Assembly: GCA_003649445.1 (NCBI GenBank)
Contig: QMRV01000012.1
Location: 1-51,618 of the forward strand
Direction: 5' to 3'
Length of the DNA stretch: 51,618 nucleotides
Origin: Thermoprotei archaeon
Lineage (GTDB): Archaea; Thermoproteota; Thermoprotei; Thermofilales; B15-G2
The notes under the pieces were generated by a model. That model did not search any database. It worked only from the letters and a program-made list of their open reading frames with translations, and was not told the origin of the DNA. This document shows, piece after piece, positions 34,931 to 42,763 of this stretch. The first letter of the stretch is position 1. Each line of letters opens with the position of its first letter. Both the position numbers and the translations under genes were made by a program.

Positions 34931-35416
34931 ATGACAGAAAATAAGCAAGAATATATAATAAGAGAGTTCAGACCTGAAGACCTAGAAAGAGTTATCGAGA
35001 TTAACAGGAAATGCTTGCCCGAAAATTATCCTCCATACTTCTTCATGATGCAGTACTACAATTGTCCTAAAGCGTTCTTAGTAGCTGAAATGCATAATGA
35101 AATAGTAGGCTACATTATGTGTAGAGTAGAACATGGATTAAGTAATTTCGGAATAGGAGTAGCGAGAAAAGGACACATTGTGTCGATAGCTGTTATGCCT
35201 TACGCTAGAAGAAAAGGTATCGGTAAATCCTTAATGATAAAGGCTATGGAAAACCTTAAAAAGGAATACAATGTCGACGAATACTTTCTAGAAGTGAGAG
35301 TATCTAATAAGCCTGCTATCTCTCTGTATAAAAAACTAGGATATAAAATAGTTAAAGTGATTAAAGGCTATTACTTAGATGGAGAAGATGCCTACTTAAT
35401 GGCCAAAAAAGCATAA
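34931..35416 (+). CDS. GNAT N-acetyltransferase, RimI/Ard1-like
   Basis: 161 aa. Acetyl-CoA site IVSIAVMPYARRKGIGKSLMI (R-x-x-G-x-G/A form: RRKGIGKS), followed by YFLEVRVSNKPAISLYKKLGY and VIKGYYLDGEDAYLMAK. This is the pattern of archaeal Ard1/RimI N-terminal acetyltransferases, which modify nascent proteins with broad specificity. ATG 34931 is 5 bases after the TBP stop, suggesting shared transcription. Confidence 0.9.
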   Translation: MTENKQEYIIREFRPEDLERVIEINRKCLPENYPPYFFMMQYYNCPKAFLVAEMHNEIVGYIMCRVEHGLSNFGIGVARKGHIVSIAVMPYARRKGIGKSLMIKAMENLKKEYNVDEYFLEVRVSNKPAISLYKKLGYKIVKVIKGYYLDGEDAYLMAKKA

Positions 35417-35434
35417 TTCTACTGAATACTCTAG

Positions 35435-35785
35435 CTATTCACCAATAATTGTTGAGAGATATTCTGCAAGAAGCATTAAAATTATAGCCGCCAGAATATA
35501 GTGCTTTCCTCTACTAGGATTCCAGTGAGTAATCCATAATATTACGCCAACTACAGCTAGTATAATATAGATTGCTCTTACAACATTTATAATAAATTTC
35601 ATAACTCTATTGACTGCTAAGCATAGTATTCTTTCTATATCACTTAATATTTTATCAAATGTCTCTAGAAAATTTGTTGAAGGAATTATAGACTTATTTT
35701 CATTATTTTTTGGCTTACCTAAGACTACTATAGGTACAATAGATAGCGCAAGTAGTACTACCAGTAAAGCTTCTACTTTAGTCAT
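35435..35785 (-). CDS. Small secreted/membrane protein, VirB2/TrbC-pilin-like outline
   Basis: 116 aa. It has an N-terminal hydrophobic segment (VEALLVVLLALSIVPIVVLG) like a signal peptide, a polar stretch (~26-55), then two closely spaced membrane helices (RAIYIILAVVGVILWIT and YILAAIILMLLAEYLSTII) joined by a short basic loop HWNPSRGKH. This signal-plus-helical-hairpin layout with a positive turn is that of VirB2/TrbC conjugation pilins and of archaeal CedA1/TedC pilins. I see no sequence signature that proves it, and many small membrane proteins look similar. The 310-aa unknown gene lies upstream on the same strand. Confidence 0.45.
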   Translation of the reverse strand: MTKVEALLVVLLALSIVPIVVLGKPKNNENKSIIPSTNFLETFDKILSDIERILCLAVNRVMKFIINVVRAIYIILAVVGVILWITHWNPSRGKHYILAAIILMLLAEYLSTIIGE

Positions 35786-35836
35786 TTAGTCCCTTAGACT
35801 TGTTCCATAGAGCGTATATACTTAAATTCCTGTTTA

Positions 35837-36769
35837 TTAGTGGCACTTAATTGAGCGAAGGCTTGTATTGAAAAGATTTTCTATTTCCTTTAATTCTTTT
35901 TCTTTAATTCTAATTGATTCTTTTGAGACTACAGTAAAACACATGAGTCTATTGTTCTGATCGCAAACCCATAGGGAGAGGTAGCATTTTCGCTTTCTCG
36001 GACTAAATGGAACCTTAATGTTGTATGTGAAAATATCGATACTGTGATTGTTTAATTTAATACTTTCCTTTTTCTTTAAGTCTGATATTTTGCCGTACTT
36101 TTTGAAGCATTGCTTAAATACTCTTTTTTGGAACCATGTCTCTGTATCTTCTTCTTCAAGAAGAACTGAAGCCATACAGTTATAGGCGAGTAAAATTACT
36201 GTTTCTTTGTAATAAAACTTTAAGTAACTAAGTCCAGTAGTAGTTTTCTTTTCTATAGGCTTATATTCTTTTGGCAGTGTCAAAAAAATTCCTTGAAAAT
36301 ACCAAGGATATTTTTCTCCATCTAAATGACATTTAAAGCTTTTTAATACCTTAGATATGGTGTGCTTAGCTTTTTCAGACTCATCAATCTTGTATATGAA
36401 GTTTAGGAGAAATGCTCTTTCACTTTCATCGCAGTACCATCCTATACATTTGAGACAATAGTCTTTTGTTCTCATTATAGCTTCATAAGCTTTATGACTT
36501 AATGAAGAAAGATCTCCTTTGCTTATAACTTTTACATCTGTAAACTTTTCCTTAACAGTTTCAATAAATTTCTCTATAATATCTTTTGCTTCAGGAGCTT
36601 TATCAAACGGAATTTTTTCTGCCTTAAGTTCTAATCTACGCATTTTAATATCTTCAAACACTACATAATATACTTTTGAAGTAAACTCCTCTTTAGCTAT
36701 CTCCCATGAATAAGGTTTACTAAACACTATACCGCTCCACGCAAAAGTCTCCCAGCCTTCGGAAGCCAT
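35837..36769 (-). CDS. Uncharacterised protein with internal tandem duplication
   Basis: 310 aa, not recognised. Two halves (about 1-150 and 155-310) share a pattern. Each opens with a G-I-x(4-6)-P-x-x-Y/W stretch (WSGIVFSKPYSW; FQGIFLTLPKEYKP), each has a W-x-C-D core (CIGWYCDESERAFLLNFI; YLSLWVCDQNNRLMCFTV), and each ends S-x-KCH (KSFKCH; RSIKCH). No signal peptide or membrane helix. Several cysteines are paired between halves. No catalytic motif is obvious. It is probably a two-domain beta/alpha protein that arose by duplication. Confidence 0.65.
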   Translation of the reverse strand: MASEGWETFAWSGIVFSKPYSWEIAKEEFTSKVYYVVFEDIKMRRLELKAEKIPFDKAPEAKDIIEKFIETVKEKFTDVKVISKGDLSSLSHKAYEAIMRTKDYCLKCIGWYCDESERAFLLNFIYKIDESEKAKHTISKVLKSFKCHLDGEKYPWYFQGIFLTLPKEYKPIEKKTTTGLSYLKFYYKETVILLAYNCMASVLLEEEDTETWFQKRVFKQCFKKYGKISDLKKKESIKLNNHSIDIFTYNIKVPFSPRKRKCYLSLWVCDQNNRLMCFTVVSKESIRIKEKELKEIENLFNTSLRSIKCH

Positions 36770-36896
36770 ACATCAATTTAACTTGACATATAAAATAAAT
36801 CTTACCGTGGCATTCTAGGCAGTGGAGAGGGCTTTGTTGTTGTGTAAGTACTATTCTAGGAAAAAATAAAAAGGTATTAAAGTAACTAAAACTTAA

Positions 36897-37814
36897 ATGC
36901 GGTGCATTGTCTGTAAAAAACCTGCTGTAGTGAAAATAGATTACGCAGGAGTTAGCTTTTGCAGTGAACATTATGATAAACACTTTATGAAGAAAATAGA
37001 AAAAACTATTAGAGCATTTAAAATGCTTAAAAAGGGAGATGTTGTTTTAATAGGTGTTTCGGGAGGAAAAGATAGTATATCATTGCTACATGCATTATGG
37101 CGTCTCAAAGAAAAATTCAGTTATGAGGTAATATCATTGCACATCGATTTAGGCTTAGGAAAATACAGTGAAGTCTCTAGAAAAGTATGTGAAGAAGTAT
37201 GTTCTCGGCTAGGAGTTGATTTAATAATTGTAGACATAAAAAGAGAATATGGTATAACTTTACCTGAGCTCGCTAAGGTCTCTAATCGCCCTCCCTGCTC
37301 TATTTGCGGTACTATAAAGAGGTATATTATGTCATCTTATGCTGTGAAGTTAAAAGCTACTAAAATAGCTACTGGGCATAACCTAGTGGATGAAGCTATC
37401 TTCTTGTTATCCGCTTTAACTAGGTCAGATATACTTTCGTTGGCGAAAAGAAGTCCTTTCATATCTTCCTTAGGAAATCTTCCTCCAAAAATAAAACCGC
37501 TTTATCGAATGTATGAGTACGAAACACTAGCCTATGTTAAAGTACATAGATTACCCTATGTTGAAGAACAATGTCCCTATTCAGTAGGAGCTACTTCACT
37601 CAAAGTCAAAAGTCTAATAGAGCTCCTAGAAGCCATGTATCCAGGATCTGTACTGAACTTAGTTAAAAGCTGGTATAAGAATATTCAGCCAATTCTATGG
37701 GAGAAAATTTCTTCGGAAGTGCGTGTTAAAAAATGTAAGGTATGTGGTTTGCCTTCACAAGGTGAAGTCTGTAGTTTCTGCAGATTATTGGCTATGAAGG
37801 AAAAGACGGTATAG
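36897..37814 (+). CDS. tRNA 2-thiolation enzyme, TtuA/NcsA (Ncs6) family
   Basis: 305 aa. An N-terminal zinc site (C3, C6, C22, H25: MRCIVCKKPA ... FCSEHY) precedes a PP-loop SGGKDS at 55-60. PPCSICGTIKRY and the later EQCPYS-type segment supply the [4Fe-4S] cysteines, TGHNLVDEA is the family T-G-H-N-x-D-D/E-x-A motif, and the C-terminal CKVCGLPSQGEVCSFC is a second zinc site. This layout is diagnostic for TtuA/Ncs6, which thiolates tRNA uridine (54 or 34). The start is ATG 36897; its tail overlaps the convergent lipid kinase gene by 23 bases. Confidence 0.92.
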   Translation: MRCIVCKKPAVVKIDYAGVSFCSEHYDKHFMKKIEKTIRAFKMLKKGDVVLIGVSGGKDSISLLHALWRLKEKFSYEVISLHIDLGLGKYSEVSRKVCEEVCSRLGVDLIIVDIKREYGITLPELAKVSNRPPCSICGTIKRYIMSSYAVKLKATKIATGHNLVDEAIFLLSALTRSDILSLAKRSPFISSLGNLPPKIKPLYRMYEYETLAYVKVHRLPYVEEQCPYSVGATSLKVKSLIELLEAMYPGSVLNLVKSWYKNIQPILWEKISSEVRVKKCKVCGLPSQGEVCSFCRLLAMKEKTV

Positions 37815-38526
37815 GGGCTTTTAGTAAATATGCTGTAAATGAAGCCGTTAGAGGTATTGCTAGATTGTCTTCAACACCGTAGGCTTCAGCTATAACCGTA
37901 AGCGTTGATATTATAAGTGCAGCTATAGCATTCACTTTTATCAGAGACAGGGTGACAAAGAATGCTACTAAACCTGCTAAGCTGCCTTCAAGTGTAGCAT
38001 TTGTTCCAGGAATCCTAGTTTTTCCTAAAAATTTTCCTACTAGTGCTGTAACTGTATCGACAACGGCTAGAGCTAAGGCTCCATAGAAGACATAATTTTT
38101 AAACAGAATATTCGACACAAGGACTCCTATTGCGCCAAAAGTTATACCTATGTATCCACCTAGACGTTCATAGTCTCTTATAGCGGCGTTGATTTGAGGA
38201 ATTAAAGTATGCTCTATTTCGCTTAGAAAGCTTACAATAAAAGCATTTATTTCGCTTTTAGATTCGATAGAAGATATTTTTGCAAAAAACTTATTTCGAG
38301 TTTCTTCTATATGCTCCAATACAATTTTTACTAAGGGAGGTTTTTTTACTTGAATAGAGTTGATGAAAGCCGAAACTAGAAGAAGTATTGAGTAGTATGT
38401 CAAAGTGGTCAATCCAAAAATCCTAATATCTACTACAAAGGGTAAGAACAGTAGAGTAACTAGCATTAAATGAATTATTTTTCTGAGAATTAAGCTGTGT
38501 AATTTCTTATGTATATGTAGAAGCAT
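37792..38526 (-). CDS. CTP-dependent lipid kinase / cytidylyltransferase-like membrane protein (dolichol kinase family)
   Basis: Membrane protein with about six hydrophobic segments. The C-terminal half has the CTP-binding pattern of Sec59/phytol kinase/CdsA-like proteins: ALAVVDTVTALVGKFLGKTR, then TNATLEGSLAGLVAFF and EAYGVEDNLAIPL. It probably phosphorylates a polyprenol or isoprenoid alcohol for glycan or lipid synthesis. A GTG at 38553 would add nine residues, but that stretch is inside the C/D sRNA whose C' box (GTGAAGA) it shares, so I take ATG 38524-38526, giving 244 aa. The sRNA D box ends 5 bases before this ATG. Confidence 0.8.
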   Translation of the reverse strand: MLLHIHKKLHSLILRKIIHLMLVTLLFLPFVVDIRIFGLTTLTYYSILLLVSAFINSIQVKKPPLVKIVLEHIEETRNKFFAKISSIESKSEINAFIVSFLSEIEHTLIPQINAAIRDYERLGGYIGITFGAIGVLVSNILFKNYVFYGALALAVVDTVTALVGKFLGKTRIPGTNATLEGSLAGLVAFFVTLSLIKVNAIAALIISTLTVIAEAYGVEDNLAIPLTASFTAYLLKAPIPSFPS

Positions 38527-38585
38527 ATTTTCAGCCGAGGACCACTTCTTCACCTTATCTGATCCCAGGGTTATTCATCATACCT
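38527..38585 (-). ncRNA. Box C/D guide sRNA candidate 4, abutting the lipid kinase start
   Basis: Minus strand: C ATGATGA (38575-38581), guide ATAACCCTGGGAT, D' CAGA (38558-38561), C' GTGAAGA (38547-38553), guide AGTGGTCCTCGG (12 nt), D CTGA (38531-38534). A TATA-like AAAAATATAAT lies about 28 bases upstream of the C box (near 38611-38621). The lipid kinase ATG begins 5 bases after the D box, so the sRNA and the mRNA may share one promoter and transcript. Targets not identified. Confidence 0.75.
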
Positions 38586-38589
38586 TGTT

Positions 38590-38712
38590 CTCTCTACTGA
38601 AGCATAATTATATTTTTAGTGCTTACATTTTCTACTTATTCAGGTTATTCTTGGAAAATGAATTAGATTTTTAAAGGAACTATATCAAATTAATAAGCCT
38701 TTTCTAATGTTC
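38590..38712. other. Intergenic stretch between two sRNAs, no gene seen
   Basis: Contains the TATA-like element assigned to sRNA 4 and AT-rich sequence (ATTAGATTTTTAAAGG near 38665). No open frame with coding character, tRNA or repeat was found. Confidence 0.4.
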
Positions 38713-38713
38713 G

Positions 38714-38771
38714 CAGATCATCGTCTAGCCCGGTCATCACACATCAGCACGGGTTCTTTTTAATCATTTCG
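38714..38771 (-). ncRNA. Box C/D guide sRNA candidate 5, both guides matching tRNA arms
   Basis: Minus strand: C ATGATTA (38761-38767, one mismatch), guide AAAAGAACCCGTG, D' CTGA (38744-38747), 3-nt spacer, C' GTGATGA (38734-38740), guide CCGGGCTAGACG (12 nt), D ATGA (38718-38721, one mismatch). The first guide pairs with CACGGGTTC, tRNA T-stem/loop sequence. The second pairs with CGTCTAGCCCGG, tRNA D-stem/loop sequence. The D'-C' centre is ideal; the outer boxes are degenerate, which lowers certainty. It lies just downstream of the rhomboid gene. Confidence 0.7.
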
Positions 38772-38816
38772 TCTACGTACGTACGTAAGTGGAGGCACTT
38801 AAGTCTTTTGAAGGAT

Positions 38817-39578
38817 CTACTCCACGGGAATTTCATACCATCTTCTTCCTGTATAGTCTATAATTATTCTTTTTCTTCTTTTTGCTTTTCTTGAGAGAGG
38901 AGATGCTAAAAGCAGTCCTGCAATAAATCCACCTATATGCGCCCAGAAGGCTACACCAGAAAAGTAAGGAGCTGGTATAGCTAATGAAAGTAAGCCCATA
39001 AGTAGCTGATAGACGAACCAAAAGCCTATAAAGAGGTAGGCTGGGGCTCTAATTATATAGGGGAGGCCTGGCCAGAGGTACGTTAATACGTATACTGTTT
39101 TATTAGGCATTAAGAACATGTATGCACCTAATATACCGGATATAGCTCCTGACGCACCTATACATGGTATCAATCTTGAGTCTATTATGCTGTAGCCAAA
39201 TGGGCCGTAAACAATTATTGGTTCAGAAAAGTTGTAGACAATGAATATGTGAAGAAGCGATGCTGCTATACCAGAAGCGAAGTACAGTATAAGATATCTT
39301 GTTTTTCCTAATCTTGACTCTATTCCAGGACCGAAAATGTATAAATAAAGCATATTTCCTCCTAAATGCAGAAGTCCTCCATGTAGAAACATTGATGTTA
39401 CTAATGTATATAGTCTTTTTCCTTCGACAATAAATGCAGGTATCATTCCATAGTTGTTAACGATATTTTCGTAGCCGAAAATTAATGACAAAACATACGC
39501 TATTACGTTGATAACTATTATACTCCATGTAACTAGAGGAGGTTTTCCCCGCCTTTTCTCAGCACTTATTGGAAACAC
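38817..39578 (-). CDS. Rhomboid family intramembrane serine protease
   Basis: 253 aa, about six membrane helices. Catalytic Ser143 in GASGAISG, His214 in FWAHIGGFIAG, and the oxyanion-side HLGGNMLYLYIFG (H71, N75) with the preceding TSMFLHGG are all present, so the enzyme should be active. The C-terminal tail is short and basic (SRKAKRRKRI). Start is GTG 39576-39578; the upstream gap to the XPD-like gene is 42 bases. Substrate unknown. Confidence 0.93.
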   Translation of the reverse strand: MFPISAEKRRGKPPLVTWSIIVINVIAYVLSLIFGYENIVNNYGMIPAFIVEGKRLYTLVTSMFLHGGLLHLGGNMLYLYIFGPGIESRLGKTRYLILYFASGIAASLLHIFIVYNFSEPIIVYGPFGYSIIDSRLIPCIGASGAISGILGAYMFLMPNKTVYVLTYLWPGLPYIIRAPAYLFIGFWFVYQLLMGLLSLAIPAPYFSGVAFWAHIGGFIAGLLLASPLSRKAKRRKRIIIDYTGRRWYEIPVE

Positions 39579-39620
39579 AGCCTATAAGGTACTGTACTCA
39601 TTTATATTAGTTAACCTATA

Positions 39621-41084
39621 TTAGCTATTAGAAATAATACTAGAAAATATTAGTTCATTATAAAGCTCATGTGAATTTTTTATTGCTTTGATATTTTTGT
39701 TCTTAAGCCACGCTGGAAAATATTTTTTTAGGTCGAGCCATCTTTTATCATAGAAGACTATTACTCTATTTGGTTTTCGCAGTATTCTACCTGCTGCCTG
39801 AACTGCTTTAATAACAGCGGGAATAGTATAGCCTAAAGTCTTAGGTCTACTAGCATATCGGCGAAAATATTTTACTGTCTCTATAGTAATTCTTGTTACA
39901 CGGTCATACGGCACACCTAAAATAATACAAATATTGGCATTTACATCAATTCCTTCGGCTTCACGAGAGCCTGCAACAATAGATGTGGTGTTACGTGAAA
40001 GAGAGTAATGTCTTAGATAGTTTCTCAGAGTGTCTTGTGATGGAAAAACAGCTAAAACTTTTCTGTAGTACCTTGACGCAATATCGAGTACTTTACTCAC
40101 TTCACTTAAAGTCTTTGAATTATACCACTTTTTCTTAGGTAAACTACTGCCTATGAAGATTAACGTTCTGAAGCAGTATTCATGATTTTCTACTTTATAA
40201 AAGCTGTAACTAAAGTGACGTAATACAGTCGGAAGATTATTAGGTAATGTAGCGCTAGTAATGACTGTTTCTTTTGTTTTTAAAATATCTGATAGTTTAC
40301 GATGAAATTTTTCATCTATACCTAAATACTTGTTTGTTTTTCTGTTTAAAAAGAGTTTAGAAGCTTGAACAGACTGAAGAACTATTTCTAGTGAATAGGA
40401 TAAGCCATTGCGCCAAAAAATTTCCTCGCATTTCGTTATAGAAGGAGCAGAGCTCACTAATATTATTTTTTCTCTATTAATCATTTTTTCGAAAAATGTG
40501 CATTTTATTTCATTATATGCTTTTTCCGCCCACTGAACAGGTATTTCTATTCTAGGCGGCAGTAATAAATGATGAGCTTCATCGAAAACTACTACATCAG
40601 CTAAGTCGATTAAGGAGGATATCTTTTTGAAATAAGGTTCCTTTAAGTAAGCATAAGTAACTACTACAAGTCTCGATGAAAGAGCTTTCAAGAACTGTTC
40701 TTTATAGGGACAGTGTGCACATCCATGGATAGCGCTATAGTATCGGCAAGCTTGATGGGGAAAAATAGACTCTCGAACCTCTTTAAATAAACATAAACTA
40801 CTTATCCCCCTTATAAGCACCGTATTTAAATGTACTCCAATTTTTTCTTCGATTCTTCCGGCTTCTTTTAGTACTACTTCTTGCTGACGGTGCGTATAGC
40901 AAAACCACAGCACCCTATCATATTTTTCTAGCAAGTAGGATAGAATAGCGCTAGTTTTACCTACACCGGTTGGTGCCTCAATGAAAATAGCCTTATTTTT
41001 CTCTAGTTCTCTAAGTACACTCCAAATTTCTATCTGAGCCAATCTAGGATACTCATATGGGAAAATCCTTGGAACAAGACTCAC
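39621..41084 (-). CDS. XPD/DinG-like SF2 helicase with iron-sulfur cysteines
   Basis: 487 aa. Motif I EAPTGVGKTSA (36-46), four cysteines C98, C113, C122, C125 placed between motifs I and II as in the XPD iron-sulfur domain, DEAHH at 168-172, ETVITSATLPNN (III region), SREAEGIDVNANICIILGVP (V), and QAAGRILRKPNRVIVFYDKR (VI). It is shorter than typical archaeal XPD (about 550-600 aa), mainly in the arch and C-terminal parts. The start overlaps the membrane HerA-like gene by 4 bases, so the two proteins are made together. This is probably a paralog dedicated to that ATPase rather than the general repair XPD. Confidence 0.85.
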   Translation of the reverse strand: MSLVPRIFPYEYPRLAQIEIWSVLRELEKNKAIFIEAPTGVGKTSAILSYLLEKYDRVLWFCYTHRQQEVVLKEAGRIEEKIGVHLNTVLIRGISSLCLFKEVRESIFPHQACRYYSAIHGCAHCPYKEQFLKALSSRLVVVTYAYLKEPYFKKISSLIDLADVVVFDEAHHLLLPPRIEIPVQWAEKAYNEIKCTFFEKMINREKIILVSSAPSITKCEEIFWRNGLSYSLEIVLQSVQASKLFLNRKTNKYLGIDEKFHRKLSDILKTKETVITSATLPNNLPTVLRHFSYSFYKVENHEYCFRTLIFIGSSLPKKKWYNSKTLSEVSKVLDIASRYYRKVLAVFPSQDTLRNYLRHYSLSRNTTSIVAGSREAEGIDVNANICIILGVPYDRVTRITIETVKYFRRYASRPKTLGYTIPAVIKAVQAAGRILRKPNRVIVFYDKRWLDLKKYFPAWLKNKNIKAIKNSHELYNELIFSSIISNS

Positions 41085-42613
41085 ACTTCCTCACCACGCA
41101 TCGAGCGAAGCTGCTCACGGTACTCCAAGTAGTCTACAATTTTCCTGAGAGTTCTTTCAGTTCTCGCTAACTTACTTTCAATGACATTTACTCTTCCTTC
41201 GAGAACTTCAATTAAGCTGAATATTCTCTCAAAGCTAGAAGAATTAGCAGCAACGCGGCGCTCTATTCGCTCTATTCGTTCGGCTAAAACTCTTAGCTGC
41301 TCGCTAAAAGCATTAAGGCTTTTTCCCATATTTTCAGATTTAGTGAATTCGGTGCTTTTAGCAGGTTGACTTTTAATTAAATTAGACGAAGTGGAAGTAT
41401 TGCAAAAATTAGGCTTAGGCTCTTCACTAGAAGCAGTGTCTTGAACAAGGTTCTCTGCAGGTACTGCATTATCTACAAAATTTCTCGCAATAACTACTGA
41501 AAGATTGTTTACTTGGATTCTAGGAAACTTGTATTTGATTAATCGACTACCTGAAATCAAATATGCCTCAAATACTTTCAGAGAGTCTACATCAATATTC
41601 TCTTTTCCTAATTTTTTAGAAAATAAAGGTAGTCTATGAATTATAAAAGTGTGCGTATTTTCAAGTACCGTAGGTGCTATAAGCTCAGGACTCTGTGCTA
41701 TTGAAATCAATATTTCTCCATATTTTCTCAATTCAATATACATTCTTTCTCCAACTGAAGGAGGGTCTTCTAGCCTTCGGGGAGGGATTATATTGGAAGC
41801 TTCCTCGATAATGGTAATATGTCTTGTACTATAAGAGGGACCTTTTCGCATTAAATAATTATACAAAGTCTTTAATATAATTAATGCAACCAATTTTCTT
41901 AAGTATATACTTTTAAATACACTTAAATCTATTATAAAATTTCCAGAAAGTATTTTTTCAAAGTCAATATCTTTGGACAACATTAAGCCAAGTCTTCCCT
42001 CGGATAACGGCTTTAGTCTTCTTAATATAGCTAATTTTATTTCATTCTCCTTAATACTTTTAATTTGATAATTTTCAACAGATTTTATAAGATTATATAT
42101 ATTTTGTTCTTGTTTATTAATTATAATATTTTTCAGTGCTTCATATAAAATATATCGCTGAGGGTCAGTAAGATAGAAAACTTCACTTATTATATCTATA
42201 ATTAAATTTATCTCGTCAACAGTATTTTTACTTCTAATCTTTATAGGATTAATAAAAAAGTTAATACCAGGAATAAGTACCTTAAATCCATTTAATCCGA
42301 CATGTTCTCCATGCCAATCTAATATAAGCACAGGATATTTCTTTGAAATTTTTAATGCAAGTAGTCGTGCAGTATTACTTTTACCGCTACCACTAGAGCC
42401 GAGTATACATATGTGTTTAGATAAATCTATCGTAAAAAACGGAATTACTGATACAATAAAGTAGCGGCCTACTAGTGACCACTTAAACACTTTATTTAAA
42501 AGCAAGACTATAATCACGCAAAAAGCGACTGCTAAAGTACAGTAAATTACGCAAGGTATATCGGATGCTATTGATGTTATGTTCGGCAACGAAGAGTATT
42601 GAATATTCATCAA
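41081..42613 (-). CDS. Membrane-anchored HerA/VirB4-type ATPase, CedB-like
   Basis: 510 aa. One or two N-terminal membrane segments (~20-40 IPCVIYCTLAVAFCVIIVLL; possibly 50-61) precede Walker A GSSGSGKS at 72-79, VLILDWHGEHVG (motif typical of HerA-like ATPases), and Walker B HITIIEEASN near 265 followed by an IAQSPELIAPTVLENTHTFI stretch. After residue ~390 comes a Ser/Pro/Asn-rich linker and then a coiled coil (~430-505, RIERIERRVAANSSSFERIF). A membrane-tethered HerA ring is the layout of CedB, the DNA-import motor of Crenarchaeota. Partner of the overlapping XPD-like helicase. Identity as CedB is inference. Confidence 0.75.
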   Translation of the reverse strand: MMNIQYSSLPNITSIASDIPCVIYCTLAVAFCVIIVLLLNKVFKWSLVGRYFIVSVIPFFTIDLSKHICILGSSGSGKSNTARLLALKISKKYPVLILDWHGEHVGLNGFKVLIPGINFFINPIKIRSKNTVDEINLIIDIISEVFYLTDPQRYILYEALKNIIINKQEQNIYNLIKSVENYQIKSIKENEIKLAILRRLKPLSEGRLGLMLSKDIDFEKILSGNFIIDLSVFKSIYLRKLVALIILKTLYNYLMRKGPSYSTRHITIIEEASNIIPPRRLEDPPSVGERMYIELRKYGEILISIAQSPELIAPTVLENTHTFIIHRLPLFSKKLGKENIDVDSLKVFEAYLISGSRLIKYKFPRIQVNNLSVVIARNFVDNAVPAENLVQDTASSEEPKPNFCNTSTSSNLIKSQPAKSTEFTKSENMGKSLNAFSEQLRVLAERIERIERRVAANSSSFERIFSLIEVLEGRVNVIESKLARTERTLRKIVDYLEYREQLRSMRGEEV

Positions 42614-42697
42614 AAAATTGTACTATTCGGAAAATTACTTTCCGAAAATCGAGCCATATAAGTAAGAAATATAGTTGTCGTATGAATAGAATACACA

Positions 42698-42763
42698 GAA
42701 CGATGATGAGCGCTGGGTCGTCAGATAAACATCGATGAAGAAAACGCTTGTGTCCTGAGTCTC
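42698..42763 (+). ncRNA. Box C/D guide sRNA candidate 6
   Basis: C ATGATGA (42703-42709), guide GCGCTGGGTCGT (12 nt), D' CAGA (42722-42725), C' TCGATGA (42732-42738), guide AGAAAACGCTTGTGTC, D CTGA (42755-42758). It overlaps, in antisense, the tail of the TnpB relic, so some box matches could be chance features of the transposon end; confidence is lower for that reason. CATATAAGTAAG at 42655-42666 is a possible TATA element but lies rather far upstream. Confidence 0.55.

Noticed and set aside
36720..36983. 87-aa reverse open frame between two divergent genes
   Set aside because: It overlaps both real genes in other frames and reads as translated antisense sequence.
38722..38757. tRNA-like sequence (D-arm plus T-arm motifs) on the plus strand
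   Set aside because: The two motifs are only 14 bases apart with no anticodon arm or acceptor stem; the antisense strand reads as a C/D sRNA whose guides would produce exactly this pattern.
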